A stretch of 64,000 nt of DNA from Cytophagaceae bacterium. GTDB taxonomy: Bacteria > Bacteroidota > Bacteroidia > Cytophagales > Spirosomataceae. The translations under genes and the position numbers were made by a program. The DNA is taken from assembly GCA_005791165.1 (NCBI GenBank), contig SXXW01000007.1:1-64000 (forward strand), written 5' to 3'. Below are positions 18,156 to 27,854 of the stretch, one piece after another (position 1 is the first letter of the stretch; each line of letters begins with the position of its first letter). The notes beneath the pieces were generated by a model. That model was not told the origin of the DNA. It made no database searches and saw only the letters and a program-made list of their open reading frames with translations.

Positions 18156-19619
18156 TTACTGAAGAGGAACCGACAGGGTGATGTTGGCCCCCACTAAATC
18201 TTTTTTCCAAGACCCTAGATCAGCACCTACATTAGCTGATATAAAAGCATCTTGTCCAAAGACAAAAATTTGGCGCTTCCATTGAAGGCCCACAGCGATT
18301 TGCTTTTTAACGGGAATATATTCAGAACCAAAATTTCCCATAGAATTGGTCAAGCTACCCCGAAACATCAGGTGATTTTCTCCAATCAAAGCCTCGGCTC
18401 CTATATAAAAAGCTTCTACTCGATTATTATCAAAATAAACATCTTTGGTAGCATTTAAATCCGTTTCATTATCTAAAGTCATTAAAGGGGTTCCCATGCC
18501 CTTGCCCAAATAAGTCCAACCCTCCCGATAAACACCATTATTCTGATAGTTATCAAAGCCGCGAATATTATTCGTATATCCAAATGTGGTTCCGCCTTGG
18601 GAAGTAGAATTAAAATACTCTAGGACTATTTTCAATAAACCTTTTTTGCGTTTTGTGTTATACGAAATGCCATGTAGGCCATCGGTTATATTGTTTCCAT
18701 AATATAAGGATCCGTCTTCATAATAACTTTGTCTGTAAAAAAACAATTTGCCTAGTCTGCCATCGATTTCCATGCCTACATCCACCGTTCCCAAGTGATT
18801 TCCCAGTCGATTCCAGCCATCGTTGACTCCATATTTCGCAGTGTCACCTTCCGTTGCCATAGACCTCGCCAAAACAACATAGGCATAATCCCTCAAGCCC
18901 GATGCAATCTTACCATTGCGGGCCAACTGGTTCGTTGGGTCTGGAAATTTCAACGTTCCGCCCCACTGAACTTGGTGAGTAAAGCCACCGTAAAATTTAA
19001 TGCTTGCCGTTGGCTTCCCTATGCGACCATAAAAGGACTTTTGATGCAAGTAAAAATTATCTACATCCGTGCGCTTATTATCAAAAAGGCCGTGAACAAA
19101 ATTGCCCTTAAAGCCCAAATACCCTCCTAAAAAATCAGGATGCCAATATTCATTCACAACTATTTCTAGTTTAGGTATAGGTAATGCATTTCCAGAATAG
19201 ACAAAAGAACCCGAACTTAAAGTCGAATCCATCAGCCCTTGAATATACTTTTTCCTACCTGCCGACAACTCAAATATTCCCCACTTGCCTTTCAAATACG
19301 CCTCTTGGACCAATAAATCCGCTTTAGTGTCCCCCAAATTTAATCTGCCTGAAGCCCCTAAACCCCAATCTATCTTTTTGCCCTTTCGGTATTCGACATA
19401 GGTGGAGCCGCCGACATGAACATAATTTTCTTCCGTCGGAACAGCGCCAAACTGATTTGCTCGAAGCCAAAAAGGGGTATAATTACTCGATGATAGGCCT
19501 CCGCCAAAGGAGAAAATTGGCGCAGAAGCTCTTTGACCAAAAGATGAAAAACTGAAAATACACAGGATCGCAAAAACGCCCACAACCATCACCACATTAA
19601 TTATTGCTTTTTGAAACAT
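18156..19619 (-). CDS. Capsule assembly Wzi-family outer membrane protein
   Basis: A 487-residue protein with a signal peptide (about residues 1-28) and alternating hydrophobic beta strands typical of an 18-stranded barrel. The N-terminal pattern (FSFGGGLSSSNYTPFWLRANQFG) is typical of the Bacteroidota Wzi group. It ends near a hydrophobic C-terminal strand (NITLSVPLQ). Wzi proteins sit in the outer membrane and help capsular polysaccharide attach or assemble at the surface. It is the last gene of the minus-strand capsule operon, 33 bases after the UpxY gene. Confidence 0.88.
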   Translation of the reverse strand: MFQKAIINVVMVVGVFAILCIFSFSSFGQRASAPIFSFGGGLSSSNYTPFWLRANQFGAVPTEENYVHVGGSTYVEYRKGKKIDWGLGASGRLNLGDTKADLLVQEAYLKGKWGIFELSAGRKKYIQGLMDSTLSSGSFVYSGNALPIPKLEIVVNEYWHPDFLGGYLGFKGNFVHGLFDNKRTDVDNFYLHQKSFYGRIGKPTASIKFYGGFTHQVQWGGTLKFPDPTNQLARNGKIASGLRDYAYVVLARSMATEGDTAKYGVNDGWNRLGNHLGTVDVGMEIDGRLGKLFFYRQSYYEDGSLYYGNNITDGLHGISYNTKRKKGLLKIVLEYFNSTSQGGTTFGYTNNIRGFDNYQNNGVYREGWTYLGKGMGTPLMTLDNETDLNATKDVYFDNNRVEAFYIGAEALIGENHLMFRGSLTNSMGNFGSEYIPVKKQIAVGLQWKRQIFVFGQDAFISANVGADLGSWKKDLVGANITLSVPLQ

Positions 19620-19652
19620 CCTTTTTTTTAAAAATCAAATATATAAAATTAA

Positions 19653-20129
19653 TCAATGACTTAAATTAGCCACCAATTCAAATCCCAAACTATCAATCCG
19701 CAAACGAACCTCATTCCTGTTTTTTAATCCCATGACTTCAGCAGTCTGTCCTTTAAGCGGACCGGTGTCAATCGTAATGAAGTCCCCTACTTTCACCGCC
19801 GTGTCTCCTATCACGGAAACCTCCATGTGATCCGATAAAAATTGTTGGATCGCTAAAATTTCCGCATCCTGCACCACCGCAGGTTTGTGCAACCAATACA
19901 CAAAATTAACCACGCCAAACGTTTTTCTGACCGCGGCCCCCTGAGTAACCAAATCAATATTGACAAAGACATAGGAACGAAATAATACCTCCTCCACAAT
20001 CTTTTTACGATCCGACCACTGCTTTTTACGCTTCGTTACTGGGCAATAACTCTCAATCCCGACTTCTGCCAACCTCAAAGAAACCTTTTTCTCCATCCGA
20101 GATTTTGTATATACCGCGTACCAAGCCAT
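19653..20129 (-). CDS. UpxY-family NusG-like transcription antiterminator
   Basis: A 158-residue protein with an N-terminal NGN domain (MAWYAVYTKSRMEKKVSLRL, then SYVFVNIDL) and a C-terminal KOW motif (VKVGDFITIDTGPLKGQTAE, in part). UpxY proteins bind RNA polymerase early in capsule operons and prevent premature termination, one for each locus. Here it is third in the operon, 11 bases after the dehydrogenase stop, rather than first as in Bacteroides. No upxZ-like gene is adjacent. Confidence 0.88.
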   Translation of the reverse strand: MAWYAVYTKSRMEKKVSLRLAEVGIESYCPVTKRKKQWSDRKKIVEEVLFRSYVFVNIDLVTQGAAVRKTFGVVNFVYWLHKPAVVQDAEILAIQQFLSDHMEVSVIGDTAVKVGDFITIDTGPLKGQTAEVMGLKNRNEVRLRIDSLGFELVANLSH

Positions 20130-20140
20130 CTATTCTTAAT

Positions 20141-21394
20141 TTATAACCTTGCGTCTACCAAAGTTCTATCCAATACTGATTTAATGTCAAAAATAATTCC
20201 ATTCTCGGCCTTCAAGCTCGCAAAAGGCAAATTCAAAAACTCCTGATGTGCCACCGTCAAAACAATCGCATCATAGGTTGAGGCCAATTCAGAAACCAAA
20301 TCGATGCCATGCTCTTTTTTGACTTCGGCTTTATTCGCCCAAGGATCATATACGTCCACTTCCATTCCAAAATCACGTAGCTCCCGATAAATATCAACAA
20401 CACGTGAATTTCGAATATCAGGACAGTTTTCTTTAAAGGTAATGCCCAACATCAAGGTCTTTGCGCCCCCTATTTTTTTGCCTTTTTGAATTAACAACTT
20501 GACTAATTTATTGGCCACAAACAGTCCCATGTTGTCATTTACCCTCCGGCCCGATAAAATAACCTGTGGATAATAACCCAAGCTTTCCGATTTGTGAAGC
20601 AAATAATACGGATCCACTCCGATGCAATGTCCACCCACTAACCCGGGTTTAAAATTTAGAAAATTCCATTTAGTTCCCGCAGCTTCTAGCACTTCAGATG
20701 TATCGATGTCCATGCGATCAAATATTAAGGCCAACTCATTCACAAAGGAAATATTGACATCGCGCTGTGCATTTTCAATCGCCTTACTCGCTTCAGCCAC
20801 TTTGATGGACGAAGCCTTATGAGTTCCTGCGACAATAATCGATCGATATAACTGATCCACCCAATCAGCTATTTCAGGCGTAGATCCCGACGTAACTTTT
20901 TTGATTTTCGTTAAGGTATTTACCTTGTCGCCCGGATTAATGCGCTCCGGCGAATAACCACAAAAGAAATCTTCGTTAAATTTTAATCCCGAACGCTTCT
21001 CTAGCACCGGAACACAGTCTTCCTCTGTACAACCCGGGTAGACCGTTGATTCGTAAATCACCACATCGCCTTTTTTTAAAACATGCCCTATCATTTCTGA
21101 TGCCTTTAACAAAGGCCCTAAATCAGGTTTTTTAAAATGGTCGATGGGGGTCGGAACGGTCACAATGAATGTATTGCAAGCCGACAAATCGTTTAATTCG
21201 GATGAAAATTTTAACTGATCCGAAGCCTTTAATTGGGCATCACTCACTTCCTGTGTACGATCGTATCCCCGATTTAACTCGGAAATACGCGTTGCGTCAA
21301 TATCAAAACCCAGCGTAGGATATTGTTTTCCAAATTCCACTGCCAACGGAAAGCCTACGTAGCCCAAACCTATAATCGCAATGGATGGATTCAT
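20141..21394 (-). CDS. UDP-sugar 6-dehydrogenase (TviB/WbpO type)
   Basis: A 417-residue nucleotide-sugar dehydrogenase. The N-terminal Rossmann fold has IGLGYVGFPLA. The catalytic Cys lies in GLVGGHCIGVDPYYL, and the C-terminal UDP-binding domain has LGITFKENCPDIRNSR. The details (YDRTQEV near residue 45, long spacing, PDIRNSRV) resemble Vi-antigen TviB, which oxidises UDP-N-acetylglucosamine to the uronic acid, rather than plain UDP-glucose dehydrogenases. It follows gmd by 2 bases. The product would feed capsule or O-antigen synthesis. The exact substrate is an inference. Confidence 0.88.
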   Translation of the reverse strand: MNPSIAIIGLGYVGFPLAVEFGKQYPTLGFDIDATRISELNRGYDRTQEVSDAQLKASDQLKFSSELNDLSACNTFIVTVPTPIDHFKKPDLGPLLKASEMIGHVLKKGDVVIYESTVYPGCTEEDCVPVLEKRSGLKFNEDFFCGYSPERINPGDKVNTLTKIKKVTSGSTPEIADWVDQLYRSIIVAGTHKASSIKVAEASKAIENAQRDVNISFVNELALIFDRMDIDTSEVLEAAGTKWNFLNFKPGLVGGHCIGVDPYYLLHKSESLGYYPQVILSGRRVNDNMGLFVANKLVKLLIQKGKKIGGAKTLMLGITFKENCPDIRNSRVVDIYRELRDFGMEVDVYDPWANKAEVKKEHGIDLVSELASTYDAIVLTVAHQEFLNLPFASLKAENGIIFDIKSVLDRTLVDARL

Positions 21395-21396
21395 CT

Positions 21397-22473
21397 CTAT
21401 TTTGTAAATAATTTGACGTCCGAAGCCATCATGTCTTTCACTAAGGCTGGTAGGTCATATTTTAGGGTCCAACCTAATTGTGTTTTTGCTTTTGTTGGAT
21501 CGCCGATCAACAATTCAACTTCCGTAGGGCGGAAATAACGTGGGTCAACGGCCACCACTTCTTTGCCTATGGCAACTTGGTAAAGCGGGTTATTGCATTT
21601 TGTCACCTTAGCAATTTCATTTACCCCTTCGCCAATAAATTGAACCTCTATGCCCACTTCCGCAAATGCCATTTTGATAAAATCACGAACCGTAGTCGTA
21701 ATACCTGTCGCAATGACAAAATCCTCGGGCTTTTCTTGCTGTAAAATTAACCACATCGCCTCCACGTAATCTTTGGCATGACCCCAATCGCGCTTCGCAT
21801 CTAAATTACCTAAGTAAATTTTATCTTGTTGGCCCAACGCAATCTGAGAAACACCTCGCGTAATTTTACGGGTCACAAAAGTCTCCCCGCGCAATGGCGA
21901 CTCATGATTAAATAATATTCCATTCACCGCAAACATATCATAGGCCTCTCGGTAATTTACCGTGATCCAATAGCCATACATTTTGGCTACCGCATAGGGA
22001 GAACGAGGATAAAAAGGCGTTTTTTCTGATTGTGGTACTTCTTGAACTAAACCATATAATTCAGACGTAGACGCCTGATAAATCTTTGTTTTTTTCGTTA
22101 GGCCCAACAAACGAACGGCCTCTAAAATACGAAGTGTCCCTATTCCATCTACTTGAGCCGTGTATTCCGGCTCATCAAAAGAAACTTTAACATGAGACAT
22201 CGCGCCCAAATTATAAATCTCATCAGGTTGAACATCTTGTATAATGCGTATGATATTCGTGGAATCACTTAAATCGCCATAATGCAAGTGAAAATTGGAC
22301 GAATCCACATGGGGATCTTCGTAAATATGATCGATTCGACCTGTATTGATCAAAGAGCTTCTCCGCTTAATCCCGTGAACCACATACCCTTTGGACAATA
22401 ATAATTCAGCTAAATATGCACCGTCTTGCCCTGTAATACCTGTAACAAGTGCTATTTTTTGTTTTTGAGACAT
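21397..22473 (-). CDS. gmd: GDP-mannose 4,6-dehydratase
   Basis: A 358-residue short-chain dehydrogenase-type enzyme. The N-terminal motif is [20 protein letters not shown], followed by HGIKRRSS, both diagnostic of Gmd. The active site has STSELYG and the YxxxK pair in YAVAKMYG. It converts GDP-D-mannose to GDP-4-dehydro-6-deoxy-D-mannose, precursor of L-fucose, D-rhamnose or perosamine. It is the first gene of a four-gene operon. No fucose synthetase follows, so the final sugar must be made elsewhere. Confidence 0.95.
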   Translation of the reverse strand: MSQKQKIALVTGITGQDGAYLAELLLSKGYVVHGIKRRSSLINTGRIDHIYEDPHVDSSNFHLHYGDLSDSTNIIRIIQDVQPDEIYNLGAMSHVKVSFDEPEYTAQVDGIGTLRILEAVRLLGLTKKTKIYQASTSELYGLVQEVPQSEKTPFYPRSPYAVAKMYGYWITVNYREAYDMFAVNGILFNHESPLRGETFVTRKITRGVSQIALGQQDKIYLGNLDAKRDWGHAKDYVEAMWLILQQEKPEDFVIATGITTTVRDFIKMAFAEVGIEVQFIGEGVNEIAKVTKCNNPLYQVAIGKEVVAVDPRYFRPTEVELLIGDPTKAKTQLGWTLKYDLPALVKDMMASDVKLFTK

Positions 22474-22593
22474 ATAAAATCAATTTTAAGCGGCCACTTT
22501 CATCGACCGCCTCCAGTTATAAGGGGCAAAATTACAAAAAATCAGGAGAGCGACACAATCAAATTTATTTATTGGGCGCCCTTCGTGTCGATT

Positions 22594-24369
22594 TTACTTG
22601 TACAAATCTAAAATGGCCGCCTCGTGCTTCGCATAAATTTGCTTGCGTTTTAATTTTAACGTGGGTGTAATCTCCCCATCTGAGATGGTAAACAAACGTG
22701 GCAATAAAACGAATTTTTTTACTTGCTCATATTTGGCCACAGAAGCCATCGTCATCAAAACCTCTTCTTCTAATTTGGCAATGACTTTTTTGTTGGCGAT
22801 CATTTCTTCCGGCGAATTTGCATCAATTTCTTGTTGCTTACACCAAACACCCAGGGCCGTAAATTCTGGAATAATCAATGCCGATGGGAATTTTTGTCCT
22901 TCGCCTGTCACCATGCATTGTTCGATAAAGGATGATTCCTTTAATTTATTTTCGACCAATTGAGGAGCCACGTATTTTCCTCCCGATGTTTTGAAAATTT
23001 CTTTTTTACGATCCGTTATTTTTAAATATTTCCCCTCCACAAAAATGCCTATGTCTCCCGTATGGAACCAACCGTCCTTATCGATCGCCTCGGCAGTTGC
23101 CTCCGGGTTTTTATAATATCCTGGCATGATCGAGTCGCCCTTGGCTAAAATCTCGCCATCCTCGGCAATTTTAACTTCCACACAATCTAAAACAGAGCCC
23201 ACGCAACCCACCTGAAAATCGGGCGGATTTACTTTGGAAATCGATATAATCGGCGAAGTTTCTGTTAAGCCATAGCCCTCCGAAATGGGGATGCCGGCAG
23301 CCCAAAATACCCGAGACAAACGCGGCTGTAAAGCGGCAGATCCCGAAGCAATTAGCCTTACTCGGCCACCCAAGGCCTCTTTCCATTTGCTAAAAATCAA
23401 TTTTCGGTAAAGTCCAAGCTTGAGAGAATCGATTAAACCCAATTTTTTCATTGGGTCATAGCTTAAACCAAACTCAATCGCTCCGAAAAATAAGGTTCTT
23501 TTAATCCCTGTAAGCTCATTGCCCTTCGCCATGATTTTATCATAGATCTTTTCTAATAATCGGGGCACCGATGTAAACATGGTCGGCTTAACTTCTCTGA
23601 TATTATCGGCAATAGTTTCCATGCTCTCGGCATAGTAGGTTGACGCGCGATAAAACAAATAAACATATATCGTCGTACGCTCATAAATGTGACACAGCGG
23701 CAAAAAGCTTAGGGTTCTATCGCCATCCATTAAGCCAAAATAATTGCCGCGATCGGTTGATTTTATGTTGCTGATAATATTATGATGCGTCAACATAACC
23801 CCTTTCGGACGCCCGGTTGTTCCTGATGTATAAATTAAGGTTAATAAATCTTCCGGTTTAACCGCATCCATCAACTTTTGTAAAACAGCCGCATCTTTTC
23901 CCTCGCCCTTTTCTTTAACAATGGACCAAGATTTCGCATCTTCTACAGGATCAAACGTGAAAATTTCTTTGACGCCTTTATTTTTCTTAGAAGCCTCCTT
24001 TGCTTTAAAATACAAGTCTTCGCCTTCAACAAACACAAATTTTACTTCGGCGTTTTCAAAGATAAATTCATAATCTTCAATCGTAATAGTGGGATAGATG
24101 GGTACCGTTACGCCCCCGATTATTTGTGTGGCAAAATCAACAAAATTCCAATGTGGTCTATTTCCCGAAATAATAGCGACTTTTTCTCCGGGCTTTAAAC
24201 CCAGTTCCAACAAGCCCAAGGCTATCGTTCGAATGTTTTCAAGTGTTTCCGCGCTGGAGTATTTTCTCCATTCGCCGTCTCGCTTTTGACAAAATAAATC
24301 AGGAATCTGATGGGTTTCCAGAGGTTTTAACAAATCGAAAACCCTCGTTAAGTTATGGTTTGTTGACAT
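22594..24369 (-). CDS. Long-chain fatty acid-CoA ligase (AMP-forming)
   Basis: A 591-residue adenylate-forming enzyme. The phosphate-binding loop reads LIYTSGTTGRPKGVMLTHHN, then EGYGLTETSP, then the hinge region GWFHTGDIG and TDRKKEIFKTSGGKYVAP. This layout matches the FadD15-like, peripheral acyl-CoA synthetases that activate fatty acids with ATP and CoA. It stands alone, with 120 bp to gmd and 61 bp to the TPR gene. Substrate chain length is not evident. Confidence 0.93.
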   Translation of the reverse strand: MSTNHNLTRVFDLLKPLETHQIPDLFCQKRDGEWRKYSSAETLENIRTIALGLLELGLKPGEKVAIISGNRPHWNFVDFATQIIGGVTVPIYPTITIEDYEFIFENAEVKFVFVEGEDLYFKAKEASKKNKGVKEIFTFDPVEDAKSWSIVKEKGEGKDAAVLQKLMDAVKPEDLLTLIYTSGTTGRPKGVMLTHHNIISNIKSTDRGNYFGLMDGDRTLSFLPLCHIYERTTIYVYLFYRASTYYAESMETIADNIREVKPTMFTSVPRLLEKIYDKIMAKGNELTGIKRTLFFGAIEFGLSYDPMKKLGLIDSLKLGLYRKLIFSKWKEALGGRVRLIASGSAALQPRLSRVFWAAGIPISEGYGLTETSPIISISKVNPPDFQVGCVGSVLDCVEVKIAEDGEILAKGDSIMPGYYKNPEATAEAIDKDGWFHTGDIGIFVEGKYLKITDRKKEIFKTSGGKYVAPQLVENKLKESSFIEQCMVTGEGQKFPSALIIPEFTALGVWCKQQEIDANSPEEMIANKKVIAKLEEEVLMTMASVAKYEQVKKFVLLPRLFTISDGEITPTLKLKRKQIYAKHEAAILDLYK

Positions 24370-24430
24370 ATTTAAATAGTTTATGAATCAAAGTTAATGG
24401 TTTGGGCCGAACCAAAATAGTACTATTAAA

Positions 24431-25945
24431 TTATTTTTTTGCATTGTTCAGCATCGTCCGTACGTCACTTACATGCAAACTACTTGGATATTGTTTGATA
24501 AACAAAAGAAAGGGCTCGCTATTAGTCGAATCGGCCAACGTTAAATAATAAAACAACGCGTCGTCACCATAAATATCCTCCGGAAACTTTTTAAAAATCT
24601 CCCAATAGATTTCTTTTGCAAGCGCATTGTCGCCTTTTTGCCTCGCCCGGGTTGCCCTAAGGTATAAAATATCATCTTGTAGGCTTTCTTGCTTGTTTTC
24701 TGTTGTCAAGAGAGCTAACAACGAATCGCCTTCTTCCCATCTTTTTTGATCATACATAAATTTAATGTTGGCAAATTTTTTCAAACCCAACTCCAATGAA
24801 TCTATTCCTGTGTTATCCTCAATGAGCAGGCTTAATTCCAGCGCGTCGTTGGCAATCTCCCTTTGGGTCCCTTGTTTTAGAATGTCTGCGAGCTCTTTGG
24901 CTAATTCAAAATCGCCTGTGTAAAAATACAGTTTAGCCGTTTTTATTTTTGCTTCATAAGCTAGTGGCGAATCTTTTACCTGCTTTTCAACTTGCGCGTA
25001 TTGAATTAATGCATCATATTTTTTACCCTTATACGTTAAGATGTCTCCAAGCTCCAGTTTCATTTGAGCCTGTAAATTATCATCGCTTTGCGTCAACAAA
25101 ATTCCTTTGTTTAAAACCAAAACCGCCGAATCTAATTGCTTAAGCTGATAGGCATACAATTTTGCTTCCTGCCAATATGAACTCATTGATATTGCATTAT
25201 CCCCTCGTTCATTTCTTAATTTTTGATAAGCGCTAATTAAACTCCTGACTTCGGCTATTTCAGGCTTTTCCTTTCTTAATACAACTTGCTCTCGGGCGGC
25301 AATGGACATTTGTTGCCAACGAGGCCTTTGGTTAGAACTTGGATAGCTTTTAATCAAATAATCAAATATTTGACTGGCCAAGGACCATTGCTGACTTTGA
25401 AAAATATACGAAGCAAATTCTAATACACGCTTACCTTGCTCATTTTTAAACCGCATGTCCAAAGCCCTTCGCTGATACCATGCCTTTTCCCAGTTCCCAT
25501 TAAAAATATAAGTACTCACCAATAACTCGATAAAATTTGGGTCATCTGGATATTGTTGGATTTTTTGAATGAATAAACGCTCGACTTCCAAAAACGGAAT
25601 TTGTTCTTCATATAAGCGATATGCAAATTGCTGCGCTAAAGATATATCTCCTGTTTTTAATAAGTTATCCACATTTTTTCCACACTCATCAAGCCATATT
25701 GATGCTAAATTATCCTCATTAAATAAATTATATGAATAATTTGAAAATAAATCACCAGTATTTACCTGATTATTGATAAATTCTCCCATTAATTTCAAAC
25801 GCTTTTTTTCGTTTTTAATTAATTGAATGGATTTGAATTCAGATTTGAATTTTTGATTGGATGTAGAATCTTGACGAATAAAGGGATGATCAAATCCGAG
25901 GACTTGATTAAAAATGAGACAGAAAAGAAAACACTTTATCCACAT
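24431..25945 (-). CDS. Tetratricopeptide-repeat exported protein
   Basis: A 504-residue protein with an N-terminal signal (CFLFCLIFNQVLGF). It is built of helical TPR-like repeats, for example KAWYQRRALDMRFKNEQG, ALIQYAQVEKQVKDSPLAYE and DFELAKELADIL. It probably acts in the periplasm as a scaffold. The ATG at 25945 is itself part of the leftmost DnaA box of the origin (25936-25944), so its promoter must lie inside the DnaA-box cluster. Its direct function is not known. Confidence 0.8.
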   Translation of the reverse strand: MWIKCFLFCLIFNQVLGFDHPFIRQDSTSNQKFKSEFKSIQLIKNEKKRLKLMGEFINNQVNTGDLFSNYSYNLFNEDNLASIWLDECGKNVDNLLKTGDISLAQQFAYRLYEEQIPFLEVERLFIQKIQQYPDDPNFIELLVSTYIFNGNWEKAWYQRRALDMRFKNEQGKRVLEFASYIFQSQQWSLASQIFDYLIKSYPSSNQRPRWQQMSIAAREQVVLRKEKPEIAEVRSLISAYQKLRNERGDNAISMSSYWQEAKLYAYQLKQLDSAVLVLNKGILLTQSDDNLQAQMKLELGDILTYKGKKYDALIQYAQVEKQVKDSPLAYEAKIKTAKLYFYTGDFELAKELADILKQGTQREIANDALELSLLIEDNTGIDSLELGLKKFANIKFMYDQKRWEEGDSLLALLTTENKQESLQDDILYLRATRARQKGDNALAKEIYWEIFKKFPEDIYGDDALFYYLTLADSTNSEPFLLFIKQYPSSLHVSDVRTMLNNAKK

Positions 25946-26239
25946 AGTATAATTAAAAGAAATAAAAATTTAAATATATCTTTTTTGTTCTTCATTATTG
26001 TTCTCTGTGGATAAGTGTATAAGTATTATTTAGGTTTGTAATGAGCAGATATTTAAACACTTAGAATTTATAATTTACTTTTTACTATGTGGATAAGTTT
26101 TCATTTGACTGTGGATAAATAGAGACTTATCCACATGTTCGTGGTTGTTTTTAATTGTGCACAATTAGCCTTAATTTTTGTGGATAATATGTGTATAATT
26201 ATGGCACTTATCCACACTAGTTTTGGGTACTTATCAACA
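25936..26239. other. Candidate chromosomal replication origin (oriC): DnaA-box cluster
   Basis: Seven exact copies of the DnaA box TTATCCACA occur in about 280 bp: forward at 25936-25944, 26127-26135 and 26208-26216; reversed (TGTGGATAA) at 26006-26014, 26088-26096, 26110-26118 and 26179-26187. A near-consensus box TTATCAACA is at 26231-26239. The stretch 25946-26005 is extremely AT-rich and suits a DNA-unwinding element. No credible gene covers 25946-26216. A 9-mer of this type is expected by chance about once in 130 kb per strand, so this density is a strong signal. mnmG, a classic origin neighbour, and three parS sites lie 2.5-6 kb to the right. Confidence 0.88.
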
Positions 26240-27854
26240 AATCAGTTATTTGAAAATTGGCTTTTAGTTTTACTTTTCCTTCTAAGTAAAACACGCTTTC
26301 GGGCTTTGTTTTTAGAATAAAATTACCAATGTCCCTATATCCATTTTTATTCTTATCCTCTATAGCTCTAATGATATAGATACCTGGTTCCACATGTAAA
26401 AAATTAAATTTTTGGCTTGTGTTCTGTTCATATAAGACTTGCATGTTAGATGCATTAAGAAGCTGAACGATGTAGTTATTTGGTTGTTCGCCCACACGAC
26501 CCTCAATGCTTCCATACTCTTCCAAATCTTGGAATTGAAAGGCTTGTTTTTGGAGGTCACTGGAATCGTTTTCTGCACTAACGAAAGCGCCCTTTTCTAA
26601 ATTCAGAAGAAACTTCTCTCGGTAAGGCAAAAAAGATCGCTTAATGGTTAACTCATTGGAATATTTGTTCCACGCGTATGCTTCATCGGGTAGCGTGATC
26701 GTTTCGTTTTCTTCCGTTTTAAATTGGACGCGCTTGCAGTCCCAGGAAACGACCGGTTTTGGAAACGTTAGGACCAGAGAATCTTCGGGTGAAACATATT
26801 TACCTTGAACGGGTAAAAAGCTTACCTGCAAGGGCGTTTGTGTAACTTTTTCTTTTCGTATTAATTCACGGAACTTTACTTTTAGGGGTATTTTATAGCT
26901 TCTGTTTAATGAATCAACAAGGTTGGCATTCAAGAATAGTGTATCTTTTACCTCTTGGTTTTTGACATAAATCCGGATGTTTTTATTTCCTTCTATCTGA
27001 TAAATTAAGTCTTTTTTATTTTCTAATTCTAATTCTTTAATGCCTCGACTCATTTCATATAGAACCGTTTTTGCTGTACTGGTTATTTTGGATATTTTTA
27101 ATGGATCAAGGTTTTGAAGTGAAATAGAAAAGTTTTTGGTTTCATTTTTATTTAAGTTAAAAAATGATTCAGTCATAAAGTCGACCGGCTCTTTATTCGA
27201 GTTGTACAATAAGTTGTTGTTGCCGTCTAGAAATGCCGCCATATAATATTTGCCCTGTGCAAGATTTTCAAGTGTATAAATTCCTGAGGTATCCGTTTTC
27301 GAGAAATAATAGGGTTTGGTCTTGTCTATTCTAAGTGTATCATTATAGGGATAAAGCCCCACTAATACATTTTCAAAAGCTTTATTTTGGTCGACCAATT
27401 TGATTTTTCCTGTAATGCTTAATGAGTCAATCGTGTTTGATGTACTAAAAACGAGCTTGATGTTTTTACCAGCATTTCTTTCTGATACATCTTCTATCGA
27501 ATTTCTAAAATTGAATGTGTAGGTCGTTTGGTCTTTTAGGGCGCTATCTAATAATATGCTTAAGCCATTTGGCCTTATACGAGTTTGGTAGGTTCCAATA
27601 TTAGGGGTAATGAGTAATTCTTGATTTAAATTTCGAACATTGATGTATTCATTAAAGGTTAGTTCTAATTTTTTCCCCTTGTAATTTATACTCTTGTTTA
27701 TCGGAATAGAGGTGACCAACTTAGGAGCGAGCGTATCTTTTTTCCCACCCGGAGGGTTAGCCATTTGGGCACAACTTTGAATGATTAAGAAAGTCGTGAT
27801 GAATAAAAAGAAAAGGAGAACAACCTGTTTACTTCGAAGATCAGACATGCTCAA
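26217..27854 (-). CDS. Ig-like-domain lipoprotein (Big_5 type)
   Basis: A 545-residue lipoprotein. After a hydrophobic signal (VVLLFFLFITTFLIIQSC) the lipobox Cys is at about residue 28, followed by AQMANPPGGKKDTLAPKLV. Residues about 40-135 are the bacterial Ig-like domain (LTFNEYINVRNLNQEL ... TYTFNFRNSIEDVSE). The rest is beta-rich, ending with a carboxypeptidase-regulatory-like segment (YIIRAIEDKNKNGYRD). This family is widely kept in Bacteroidota but has no assigned role. Its stop codon touches the origin region, and its start overlaps the upstream methyltransferase by 14 bases. Confidence 0.82.
   Translation of the reverse strand: MSMSDLRSKQVVLLFFLFITTFLIIQSCAQMANPPGGKKDTLAPKLVTSIPINKSINYKGKKLELTFNEYINVRNLNQELLITPNIGTYQTRIRPNGLSILLDSALKDQTTYTFNFRNSIEDVSERNAGKNIKLVFSTSNTIDSLSITGKIKLVDQNKAFENVLVGLYPYNDTLRIDKTKPYYFSKTDTSGIYTLENLAQGKYYMAAFLDGNNNLLYNSNKEPVDFMTESFFNLNKNETKNFSISLQNLDPLKISKITSTAKTVLYEMSRGIKELELENKKDLIYQIEGNKNIRIYVKNQEVKDTLFLNANLVDSLNRSYKIPLKVKFRELIRKEKVTQTPLQVSFLPVQGKYVSPEDSLVLTFPKPVVSWDCKRVQFKTEENETITLPDEAYAWNKYSNELTIKRSFLPYREKFLLNLEKGAFVSAENDSSDLQKQAFQFQDLEEYGSIEGRVGEQPNNYIVQLLNASNMQVLYEQNTSQKFNFLHVEPGIYIIRAIEDKNKNGYRDIGNFILKTKPESVFYLEGKVKLKANFQITDLLISTQN

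Noticed and set aside
26135-26320. 61-codon frame across the DnaA-box region
   Set aside because: It consists of DnaA boxes and AT-rich origin DNA read as protein and runs into the antisense of the Ig-like lipoprotein gene.
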